A stretch of 64,000 nt of DNA from JAFECT01 sp963838235 (GTDB lineage: Bacteria; Pseudomonadota; Alphaproteobacteria; Caulobacterales; Caulobacteraceae), in contig CAWIQJ010000005.1 of the NCBI GenBank assembly GCA_963838235.1, forward strand, positions 682,001 through 746,000, in the 5' to 3' direction. This document shows positions 37,541 through 45,206 of this stretch, piece by piece. Numbering within the stretch: the stretch's first letter is position 1; each line of letters starts with the position of its first letter. Both the position numbers and the translations under genes were made by a program. The notes under the pieces are model-generated. The model made no database searches. It had not been told where the DNA came from and worked only from the letters and a program-made list of their open reading frames with translations.

Positions 37541-38774
37541 CAGTAATAGTCCTTCAGCGTGAGCCTCCGCACGGTGCCGTCGGCCATGGTGAGGGCGACG
37601 GTTCGGCCGGCGGCGTCGGCGCCCCACCGCGCGATGGGACCAAGCGCGGCGGCTGTCTGTGTCAGATTGCCGTCGACGGCGACGATCACGTCGCCGGTCT
37701 CCAGCCCGCCGCGTCGGCGGGACTGCCGGGCGAGACGTAGATGACACGGGCTCCGTCCGGCGCCGGCTCCAGGCGCAGCCCCGAACGATCCTTCTCGAAC
37801 GGAAGCGCCAGGGCCTGGGCGTCGCCGATCAGATAAAGCGCGTCGCGCTGATAGTCGGTCATCATCCGGAAGCGGCGCAGCACCGGCATGCCGACGACGA
37901 AGCCGCGCGCCGCCTCGGGCGCGTCAGCCGCTCCGATCGACACCGGCACCTCGTGCAGCACGACACCGCCGAATCTGAGGGTTCTCAGCGTCGATATGGC
38001 CTGCGGGCGGAAGCCGCCGACGCCGCCGTGCAGACGTTGCGAGCGGGGGCGCCCGTCGAGTACGCCCGCCTGGTGCGCATAGCTTTCGGGCATGACCACC
38101 GGCGACGCGCCGCCGAGGTCGAAGATGGCAAGCACCGCCAGCCTTCCCTCGATCGAGATCGGCGTCTGGCGCCGTGCGCCGTGCGCGCGGGTCAGGCCCA
38201 GGCGGACCGCGCCGTCGGGCGGGCGCCACTGTTTGGGATCGTGGAACGCCAGCCTGCGGCCTGGAATATCGAGGTCCACGATGAGGCTCGAGAAGGCCTC
38301 GCGACCCAGGATGACCGGGGTCGGGTGTCCGATCCTGTCGCTCACCGGTTTGAGATCGAGGATCAGGACGGTCAGGTTCTTCAGCCGCACGCCCGAGGTC
38401 TCGATGGTGACCCCCGTAGCGACCCGGGCGTCGGCGTCGCCGCCGCTCCCATGCACCGTCGCGGCGCCGATCGGGCTGAGGCCGATCTCGGCCGCGTACG
38501 CCTTGTCGACCGTGGTCAGCCCAGCGCCGCTGTCGAGCAGGACGTCGGTCGCCCGGCCATTGATCGCGGCCGGGAGGTAGATGCGGGAGTCGTCGAAAAA
38601 GTCGAAGGCGGTCCAGTCAGACCGCCCGGCCAGGTCGACAAAGTCGACCTCCGGCGAGGAATTGGCGGCGCGAAGGACGGCCACGGAGGCGCGAAGGTTG
38701 TCCTGCGCCCGGGGCGAACAGGCGGGCAGGAGGAGGCCGAGAACCAGGACGGACGCCGCAACAGCTGGCTTCAT
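37540..38774 (-). CDS. Two-lobed retropepsin-like lipoprotein with C-terminal PDZ domain (one apparent frameshift near 37697)
   Basis: The product is about 411 residues. It opens with a lipoprotein signal (MKPAVAASVLVLGLLLPACS, lipobox LPAC). Lobe one has DVLLDSGAGLTTVDKAYAAE (DSG active site), then GHPTPVILGREAFSSLIVDL. Lobe two has FDLGGASPVVMPESYAHQAG, lacking D-[ST]-G as in the paralogue at 33.5 kb. The PDZ begins VIYVSPGSPADAAG. There the frame breaks: GGGCTGGAG should probably read GGGCCTGGAG, after which the PDZ continues and ends GTVRRLTLKDYY at 37540. Only the C-terminal PDZ is affected. As the first gene of the operon it would sit on the outer or inner membrane facing the periplasm. 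Confidence 0.82.
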
Positions 38775-38792
38775 GGATATGCGCCTCTATAA

Positions 38793-38810
38793 TAGTAGCG
38801 AAAACTACTA
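38793..38810. promoter_or_regulatory. TAGTAG-N6-CTACTA palindrome at the retropepsin/TrmB/BAAT operon promoter
   Basis: The 18-bp site TAGTAGCGAAAACTACTA is a perfect 6-6-6 inverted repeat, 18 bases upstream of the first operon gene. On the minus strand it abuts CTATTATAG, an AT-rich possible -10. Archaeal TrmB sites are described as TACT-N3-AGTA, so the sequence differs, but a dyad at this place suits autoregulation by the operon's TrmB-like protein. Confidence 0.55.
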
Positions 38811-39038
38811 ACATATGCGGCAGGCGATGGCTTGCGATTTTTTCGAAGATCGCCGGGGTGACGGCGATCAGCGGCGGGCTTCCCGAGGGAAGGGGGCGTG
38901 GCCGCTCTGACCCGCGCTTGTTGCCCCCGCCGCCGGCGCGCCGCTCCGGACGGCTCAGCTTCAATCCCTTATGAGATAGGACTTTCCGCGAACGGCCGGG
39001 CGCCGCCAATAGAGCCGAGTATTGGCCTCAGTATAGCC

Positions 39039-40852
39039 TCAGATCGGGGCGCAGGCCGTCTCGAGCCAGGCGCGAATCGCGGAATCGAGCTGCGGACCGA
39101 CTACCTTCAAAACGCGCGCATGATAGTCGTCGAGCCACGCGCGTTCGGCGGCGTCGAGCAGGCTGCGATCGATCAGCGTGCGGTCGATCGGCGCCAGCGT
39201 CAGCGTCTCGAAGCCCATCATCGGACGCTCGCCGCCTTCGATATCGGCTGCCGGCGTCACCACCTGCAGGTTCTCGATGCGGATGCCGTAGGCGCCGGTC
39301 TTGTAATAGCCGGGCTCGTTGGAAACGATCATGCCCGGCTTCAGCGCCACCGTGTTGGGCGCCTTGGCGATGCGCTGGGGCCCCTCGTGCACCCCGAGGT
39401 AGCTGCCCACCCCGTGGCCGGTGCCGTGGTCGTAGTCGAGGCCCTTCGCCCACAGCGCCACGCGCGCCAGGATGTCGAGCGCGCTGCCGGTGGTCCCGTG
39501 CGGGAACCGCACGCGGGCCAGGGCGATGTGCCCCTTGAGCACCAGGGTGAACCGCTCGCGCATCTCCTGTGTCGGCTCGCCAACGGCCAATGTGCGGGTC
39601 ACGTCGGTGGTGCCGTCCAGGTACTGGGCGCCGGAATCCACCAGCAGCAGGGAGCCGCGCTGCATCGCCTTGGCGAGCCGGCGGGTCGGGCGGTAGTGCA
39701 CGATGGCGCCGTTGGAGGCGGCGCCGGCGATGGTGTCGAAACTGAGATCCTTCAGCGCGCCGGTCGCCTCGCGGAAGCCTTCGAGCTTCTCCACGATTTC
39801 AGTTTCGTTCGGCAGGCTCGCCTGAGCGTCGGTGGCGACCCAGTGCAGAAAGCGGGTGAGGGCGGCGCCGTCGCGGGCGTGCGCACGGCGCGAGCCCTCG
39901 ATCTCGACCGCGTTCTTGCAGGCGCGCGGCAGGGTGGTCGGATCCGGCGCGCGAACGACATGGGCGCCGGCGCGCTCGAGCCGGTCGAAGTACCAGGACG
40001 ACGACTGCGAGGGGTCGACCAGCACGCGGCCGCCGGCGAGGCCGTCCACCGCCGCAGGCAGGGCCGCGTCGGTCTCGAGACGGACCCCGTTGCCGAGCCA
40101 TGCGCGAAGCTCATCGCTCACCTTCGCGGGGTCGAGGAAGAGCTGCGCCGAGCCGTCCTTATTGAGGATCGCCTGACCGAGCGGCAGGGGCGTACGGATG
40201 ACGTCGCCGCCACGCACATTAAACAGCCACGCGATGGCCGCAGGCGAGGTGAGGACCGCGGCGTCGGCGTCCTGCTGCGCGATCGCCTGACCGAGGCGTT
40301 CGCGCTTCGACGACGAGTTTCGCCGGTGAATTCGAGCGGATGCGCAACCACCTGCGCCTGTGGTTGCGCCGGACGTTCAGCGCCCCACGCTTCATCCAAA
40401 GGGCTGGGGGACACTGGTTTTAGCGTTGCGCCCGCTTTTTCCGCAGAGGCGAGCAACCAATGCAACGCATCGGGTGAGTGCAGTTTCGGATCGTAACCAA
40501 TCACCGCGCCGCGTTGCGTCGCGCTCTCCAGATAGAGCGGCACGCCGCCGTCCACGAGGTCGCGGATTTCGAATACGCTCTCATCCACCTGGTCGCGGAC
40601 CTGAAGGGTGTAGCGCCCGTCGACGAACACCGCCGCCTTGTCCTTCAACACCACCGCAGCGCCGGCCGAGCCGGTGAAACCGGTGAGCCAGCCCAGCCGG
40701 TCGTTGGCCTTGGGCAGGTACTCGTTCTGATGCTCGTCCTCGTGCGGCACGAGGAAGCCGTCGAGGCCCTGGGCGGCCATGCGTTCGCGCACGCGCGGCA
40801 GGTGCTTGGGTCCGAAGGAGCGGTCGGTGGTCTCGTCGAAGGTCTGGCGCAT
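39039..40852 (-). CDS. pepP: Xaa-Pro aminopeptidase (M24B aminopeptidase P family; one apparent frameshift near 40315)
   Basis: The combined product is about 604 residues, the length of three-domain aminopeptidase P. The N-terminal creatinase-like domain has LDGFLVPHEDEHQNEYLPKA and LTGFTGSAGAAVVLKDKAAV. After the break the second domain resumes (IRTPLPLGQAILNKDGSAQL). The pita-bread catalytic domain has SLLLVDSGAQYLDGTTDVTR (Asp ligands), GTGHGVGSYLGVHEGP (His), IVSNEPGYYKTGAYGIRIEN (Glu ligands). It removes N-terminal residues before proline using two metal ions, in the cytoplasm. The break lies between HPLEFTGET and ERLGQAIAQQDADAAV, and one base restores it. It is on the same strand as prmA, 229 bases downstream. 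Confidence 0.9.
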
Positions 40853-41081
40853 GAGGCTTTCTAGTCCTCCCCGCGCGGGGGTGCAAAGTGCGGGCGTCGA
40901 GGGGTTCTATTGTGCAGTGCGTCAGACGGCCGGCCTTCGCCGGATGTCCGATCGGATACGATAGAGTCGGCGGTGCGCGGCAGGGACGATTGTGGCGCTG
41001 AGGTGTCCGACGGCGCCGAGCGGGCTGTGCGGAAGGTGTGCGCCGCCTTTGGGTCGTCCGACGTCCTGACCCCGCGTCGCC

Positions 41082-41950
41082 CTAACGCTTGCGCAGGATA
41101 AGGGTGCACCACGCGTCGCGCGGGATGCGGCGTTCCATCGCGAAGCCGCGCGCGAGGTAGGCGGCCTTCACCTGACGCTCCTGGGTGCGCAGCAGGCCCG
41201 AGAGGATCGTAACGCCCCGCGGCTTCAGCGCGATGCGGATGTCCTGGGCGAGCGCGATCAGCGGCTTCGCCAGGATGTTGGCGAAGACGAGATCGTAGGG
41301 CCCGTCCGCGCGCACGGTCGGGTGACCCAGGCCCGAAGCGTGAACAAAACGCGCCCGGGCGCGGTTGAGTTGCGCGTTTTCGCGGCTGATGCGCACCGAT
41401 ACGGGGTCGATGTCGACGCCAAGGACGCGCCGTGCGCCGGTCCTCGCGGCGGCGATGGCGAGCACGCCCGTGCCGCTGCCGACGTCGAGCACCCGCTCGA
41501 AACGGCGCCGTTTCAGCAGCTGATCGAGTGCGCTGAGACATCCCGCGGTGGTGCCGTGATGACCGGTTCCGAACGCGGCGCCGGCGTCGATTTCGAGGCT
41601 CGTTGCGTTGATCGGAATGCGTGACGAGTTGCGTGCTCGCCGTACAAAACGAATTGCCCTTCGAGCACCGGAGGGAGCCCGGAAAGCGCCATTGCGAGCC
41701 AATCTGCGTCCGCGAGATGAACTTTTTTTATCGTCAGTGTGCGGATTTTATTTAAGTGTTCGGCAAGAATTTCGCCTTGTTCTGCCGTATTCGGAAAAGC
41801 GTCTATTCTCCAAACGTTTAGCTCTTCATTTTCGGCCAATAGGCTGAACGCAATGCCTTCCAGGCGATGATCCGCCTCAAAAATTTCACTCACCGCATCA
41901 ACATCGGCCCGAGTACCGCGTGCGATTATTTGAATTGAGTTTTTGGACAT
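41082..41950 (-). CDS. prmA: Ribosomal protein L11 methyltransferase (frame break and composition break near 41635)
   Basis: The C-terminal part is plainly PrmA: LEIDAGAAFGTGHHGTTAGC, VLDVGSGTGVLAIAAARTGA (SAM motif I), LGVDIDPVSVRI and FANILAKPLIALAQDI. It methylates ribosomal protein L11. The N-terminal part (from the ATG at 41950) encodes a plausible PrmA substrate-recognition domain ending GQFVLYGEHA. The two parts are in different frames, joining around 41625-41645. The N-terminal half is also much poorer in G+C than the rest: 41701-42000 is about 46% by hand count (137 of 300), against 77% in 41401-41460. It may be a recombinant or horizontally acquired segment, or a chimaeric assembly join. 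A histone-like gene starts divergently 87 bases away. Confidence 0.8.
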
Positions 41951-42037
41951 TTGAACTCAGTGAATATACACTCTCGAATCGTATCAGCCCGGATACGCGC
42001 GTGTGCGTATCGCAACCAACCGGGGGTGCTGACTATC

Positions 42038-42415
42038 ATGGTGAAGAGTAAGTCCAAGAGGAAACCGGCCGCCAAAGCGAAACGCAAGGCGACCAAGCGG
42101 AAGCCCGTTGCAAAGCGCGCGGCCGCCCCGAAGAAGCGCAAGGCCGCGAAGCGTAAGTCCGCTGCCAAGAAGCGTCCTGCCGCCAAGAGGAAGACCGCTC
42201 GCAAGACGGTCCGCAAGGCTGCGAAGCGTAAGTCCGCTTCGAAGCGGAAGTCTCCCGCCAAGAAGCGGAAGACAGCCAAGCGGAAATCAGCCTCGAAGCG
42301 TAAGTCTCCCGCCAAGCGGAAGACGGCCGCCAAGAAGACCGCCAAGCGGAAGCCCGCCAAGCGGAAGTCTTCCAGGCGGAAGAAGAAGGTTGTGGCGGCT
42401 CCCGTCGCTTCCTAA
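42038..42415 (+). CDS. Histone H1-like Lys/Ala/Arg-rich DNA-binding protein
   Basis: The 125-residue product consists almost only of Lys, Arg, Ala, Ser and Pro. The repeated units include KRKSASKRKSPAKKRKTAKR, KPAAKAKRKATKRKP and AAKKTAKRKPAKRK, resembling eukaryotic H1 tails and bacterial H1-like proteins. It is expected to bind DNA or RNA without sequence specificity and to be largely disordered. I chose the ATG at 42038 (MVKSKSKRKPAA). The in-frame ATG at 41951 would add a leader unlike the repeat and overlaps the AT-rich promoter region. The second frame through the repeat is a by-product of its codons. A terminator follows. It is divergent from prmA. Confidence 0.82.
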   Translation: MVKSKSKRKPAAKAKRKATKRKPVAKRAAAPKKRKAAKRKSAAKKRPAAKRKTARKTVRKAAKRKSASKRKSPAKKRKTAKRKSASKRKSPAKRKTAAKKTAKRKPAKRKSSRRKKKVVAAPVAS

Positions 42416-42437
42416 AGCCTGAACGTCTAAGTCGACA

Positions 42438-42485
42438 GGGGGTCGGCGCTCGTCGCCGGCCCCCGTCGCATTTCTCGCATTCCCT
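42438..42485 (+). terminator. Terminator of the histone-like gene
   Basis: An 11-bp stem with one mismatch (GGGGGTCGGCG at 42438-42448, CGCCGGCCCCC at 42454-42464) is followed, after a short gap, by T-rich sequence (CATTTCTCGCATTCCCTTATT). It lies 22 bases after the stop. Confidence 0.55.
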
Positions 42486-42503
42486 TATTTTACAGGCGAA
42501 TTG

Positions 42504-43127
42504 TCACGACGCGACGGTGCGCATGCGCGCAGCGATCTCGCGATCGCGCGGATCGTTCGACGCATCGAGCGCGGCGATCACCGCAGCCTGATCCTCAACG
42601 CTCCGGTTCTGCGACAGCTTCCGTTTCGCCTCGATGCGCGAGATCTCGAATCGCAGGCCGATGATCGCGCCGAGCAGCCGCTCGAGGTAGCCGGGATCAG
42701 CTTCATCGACCGACCAGGGCTCAGCGATGTAGGCCTCGTGCCGCTCGGTCAGGCGCCGGACCACCGCGCGCAGCGCCTCCCGGTCGGTGAACCAGGTCAG
42801 CCGGCCGTAGAGATGCACAGCCTCGTAGTTCCAGGTCGGGACATGGCGTTGGTCCGCGGCGGTCGATACGTACCAGCGGGGTGAGATGTAGGCGTCGGGA
42901 CCGCTGAGCACGACCAGCGCCTCGCCGTCGCCCGCGGTCGCTGGATGGGGATTGGCGCGCGCGACGTGGCCGATCAGGGTCTGCGTCTGCGGTTCGTAAA
43001 GAAAGGGCAGGTGCGTGGCGCGCAGCCCGTCGGGACCGTGCGTGATCAACAGACCAAGGCGCGCCGACGCAATCATGGCGTCGATTTCGGCGGGGTCGGT
43101 CTCGGCGAAGGCGTCGGGCGTGTACAT
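42504..43127 (-). CDS. paiB: PaiB-type FMN-binding negative transcriptional regulator
   Basis: The 207-residue protein shows the PaiB/FMN_bind_2 pattern: MYTPDAFAETDPAEIDAMIA at the start, then THLPFLYEPQTQTLIGHVAR, ALVVLSGPDAYISPRWYVST, VPTWNYEAVHLYGRL and the closing EAKRKLSQNRSVEDQAAVIA. The split-barrel fold binds FMN or haem-like ligands. In Bacillus, PaiB is linked to repression of sporulation and protease genes, but most proteobacterial members have no tested target. The ATG at 43127 fits the family start exactly. The terminator of the convergent histone-like gene separates the two. Confidence 0.9.
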   Translation of the reverse strand: MYTPDAFAETDPAEIDAMIASARLGLLITHGPDGLRATHLPFLYEPQTQTLIGHVARANPHPATAGDGEALVVLSGPDAYISPRWYVSTAADQRHVPTWNYEAVHLYGRLTWFTDREALRAVVRRLTERHEAYIAEPWSVDEADPGYLERLLGAIIGLRFEISRIEAKRKLSQNRSVEDQAAVIAALDASNDPRDREIAARMRTVAS

Positions 43128-43440
43128 GCGCCCTGTCTACCGCGCCGGGCCGGCATGACAATTCCTGTGGACAGGGTGTGGGCTGCGAATTGAGAGCGGG
43201 GGACTTATCTTCCGAACCGCCCCAACCCGGAGGCGATTTCGTCAAAGATAACCGTGGTTTCCGAGCTGTATTTCGCCTTGATCTTACCTGGTTTGACAAG
43301 CCTCCCCTCGGGGGCGAGTTTAGCTTCACCTAAGGCATTTCAGCGTTCGGCGGCCCGCGTATTCGGGGCGCCGCGGCCGGTAGCGGTGACTCCGGCCGAG
43401 ATCCTTATTCTGTGACCCCCGAAGGGCTGGCGGAGGGACG
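43128..43440. other. 313-bp gap between paiB and the ParA-like gene
   Basis: No gene is supported here. The stretch 43200-43330 is less GC-rich than its surroundings and should hold the divergent promoters. A TTGACA at about 43293 is followed by a small CCCC/GGGG hairpin. Short inverted bases CCCTGTC/GACAGGG flank the paiB start region (about 43131-43178). None of this is strong enough to call a site. Confidence 0.4.
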
Positions 43441-44139
43441 ATGCGAACTTTGGCGGTGCTCTCGCGCAAGGGCGGGACAGGCAAGACGACGGTGGCTCTG
43501 CACCTGGCGGCGGCGGCGCACAAGGAGGGTCGCTCCACCATCCTGTGCGACATGGATCCCCAGCGCTCGGCCCTCGACTGGCGCCGCGAGCGGCGCATCG
43601 ACGGACCGGACGTGGCGGAAGCCAAGGTCGGCACCTTGTTCACCGCCCGCCAATCGGCTGTGCGCGCCGGCGTGGACCTGATGGTGCTCGACACCCGGCC
43701 CTCCAGCGACATGGAGAGCGCCGAGGCGGTCCGCTTCGCCGATCTCTGCCTGATCGTGGTCCGCCCCTGCTATTTCGATCTGCGCGCCATCGTGCGCACA
43801 GTCGAACTGGTGACCAACATGAACCGGCGCGGCCTGTTCGTGCTGAACCAGGCGCCCATCCGTCACCGCGGCACCGAACCCAAGCTGATCCGCGAGACCG
43901 TCGCCGAACTCGAACGGCTCGGCCTGCCGGTAGCCGACGTCGGCTTGCGGTTCCGCACCGCCTACCAGACCGCGGTGCGCCAGGGTCTCGCGGCGCAGGA
44001 GGTCGAACCCCACAGCAATGCGGCGGTCGAGATCAATGCGCTGTGGCGCCAGGTGAGCCGCGACCTGTGGCCGCCGGAAGACAAGATCGAGACGCCCGTC
44101 GCCATGCTCGAACGCGAGCGGGTGCTCGAACTGGGTTAA
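43441..44139 (+). CDS. ParA/MinD-family ATPase (orphan)
   Basis: The 232-residue protein starts at once with a deviant Walker A (AVLSRKGGTGKTTVALHLAA), then DMDPQRSALDWRRER and a Walker B-type strand (LMVLDTRPSSD). The later RGLFVLNQAPIRHRGTEPKL and VADVGLRFRTAYQTAVRQGL match the ParA-like (CbiA-type) ATPases used in plasmid or protein positioning. No ParB, plasmid or replication gene is adjacent, so it is not evidently the chromosomal ParA. A role in placing a cellular structure is inferred from the family. It converges on the flagellar operon, separated by an inverted repeat pair. Confidence 0.85.
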   Translation: MRTLAVLSRKGGTGKTTVALHLAAAAHKEGRSTILCDMDPQRSALDWRRERRIDGPDVAEAKVGTLFTARQSAVRAGVDLMVLDTRPSSDMESAEAVRFADLCLIVVRPCYFDLRAIVRTVELVTNMNRRGLFVLNQAPIRHRGTEPKLIRETVAELERLGLPVADVGLRFRTAYQTAVRQGLAAQEVEPHSNAAVEINALWRQVSRDLWPPEDKIETPVAMLERERVLELG

Positions 44140-44179
44140 AGTTTCAGAGCGCGAGCACCACCGCGGTTCCCCCCACTCT

Positions 44180-44321
44180 CCGCTCATCCCCGCGCAAGCG
44201 GGGACCCAGGCGTTTTGGGCGCGGTCCAAGCGAATGTTTGAGTGCAGGTGTGCACACTTCCGGTTATGGCGGCTTTCAATTCAAAAAAAGCCTGGGTCCC
44301 CGCTTGCGCGGGGATGAGCGG
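44180..44321. repeat. Pair of perfect 32-bp inverted repeats between convergent genes
   Basis: The left arm 44180-44211 and right arm 44290-44321 are exact reverse complements. Each contains an internal hairpin (ATCCCCGC...GCGGGGA) and ends in GACCCAGGC toward the centre. CACTCTC just outside the left arm is matched by GAGAGTG outside the right arm. The 78-base centre has no gene. The arm start CCGCTCATCCC is shared with 9033-9064. The pair may work as a bidirectional terminator and is probably a dispersed REP-like element. Confidence 0.75.
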
Positions 44322-44336
44322 AAAAAGAAGAGAGTG

Positions 44337-44777
44337 TCAGGCCCTGCGGTTCAGCGTGACCGCTTTCGCTTCGCTGATGTTGGAGCGCGCGTTGGCGCCG
44401 TAGGTCGATACCGGCGCGCGCTGGCGCTGGATTTCGGTCGCGATGGCGCGGACTAGGCCTTCGGTGAGCGTCCTGGCGGCTTCGAGCACGCGCGTGTGGC
44501 GTTCGAGCACCGCGTCGAACTTCTCCGTGGCCGTGCGCAGACGTTTCATCATCGTCGCCGGCGCGCCGGTGATCAACGACGGATCGGCCTTCACCTTGGC
44601 CGCCTCGCGCCGATACATGTTCGCCAGGTTGGCCGTCTCAGGCAGAGTGTTTGCGGTCTCGTGCGGCTTGCGTTTCTCGAACAGCACGAGCTCGGCTGCG
44701 AGCCGTCCGGTCAGGCGTTCGGTCAGGGCGATGAGCTGTTCGACGCGATCACTCGCATCCGCCGCCGACATCGCCAT
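44337..44777 (-). CDS. flbY: Flagellar protein FlbY
   Basis: The 146-residue helical protein begins MAMSAADASDRVEQLIALTE and contains RLAAELVLFEKRKPHETANT and NLANMYRREAAKVKADPSLI, a pattern of FlbY/FlgN-like proteins. In Caulobacter, flbY is the third gene of the flgI-cheL-flbY operon and is needed for normal flagellum function. The position here is the same: its start overlaps the cheL stop by one base (TGATG). A second Met two codons in is an alternative start. It is cytoplasmic and possibly an export chaperone. That role is inferred from the FlgN-like shape and not proven. Confidence 0.8.
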   Translation of the reverse strand: MAMSAADASDRVEQLIALTERLTGRLAAELVLFEKRKPHETANTLPETANLANMYRREAAKVKADPSLITGAPATMMKRLRTATEKFDAVLERHTRVLEAARTLTEGLVRAIATEIQRQRAPVSTYGANARSNISEAKAVTLNRRA

Positions 44778-45206
44778 CAGTCGTCATCTTCCGTGGTCGA
44801 CGGCGTCCTCGCGGCGGGCGTCGTCGGGGTTGATGCTGAGGTTGTCGCGTACGCACTGGTCGCGGCGGCGGGCGTTGCAGCGCCGCCGCTGTTCATCTGC
44901 TGCATGCGGATCATCTCGCGCTCGATCGTCGGCGCGAGGCCGATGCCGCCGGCCTTGGCCATTTGCTTGGCCATGGCGTCGACCAGGAACGAACGAAACG
45001 CGCCTTCGCCTTCGCCGCCGCCGAAGGGCGCCGCGGTGGACAGACCTTCGAACATCGGCTGCAGCATCTGACCGATGAAGCTCGCCTCGAAGGCCTGAGC
45101 CGTCGACTTGATCTTGGCGCGCGACGCGTTCGGTGCTGCATAGGCGAGGCCGGGCGGCCGGGCGCAGCAGGTTGAGCGGAGGGGCGGCGGCCGCGAGAGC
45201 GCTCAT
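44777..45206 (-). CDS. cheL: Rod-binding protein / CheL (FlgJ N-terminal-like; one apparent frameshift near 45155)
   Basis: The product is about 143 residues. The start MSALAAAAPPLNLLRPA (ATG at 45206, overlapping the flgI stop as TGATG) is in one frame. The rod-binding domain (KIKSTAQAFEASFIGQMLQP, MFEGLSTAAPFGGGEGEGAF, FRSFLVDAMAKQMAKAGGIG, APTIEREMIRMQQMN) follows in another. The domain matches the N-terminal half of FlgJ, without the muramidase half, as in Caulobacter CheL. A low-complexity Ala/Thr tail ends the protein. One indel near the GC-run at 45155 restores the frame. It is expected in the periplasm helping flagellar rod assembly. Confidence 0.82.

Noticed and set aside
40910..41101. 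A 63-codon plus-strand frame between pepP and prmA
   Set aside because: Its composition is not protein-like, it runs into the prmA 3' end and it has no recognisable start signal. I treat 40853-41081 as intergenic.
42108..42422. A second Arg/Pro/Ser-rich frame inside the histone-like gene
   Set aside because: It is a by-product of the AAG/CGC-rich repeat read in another frame and has no independent start signal.
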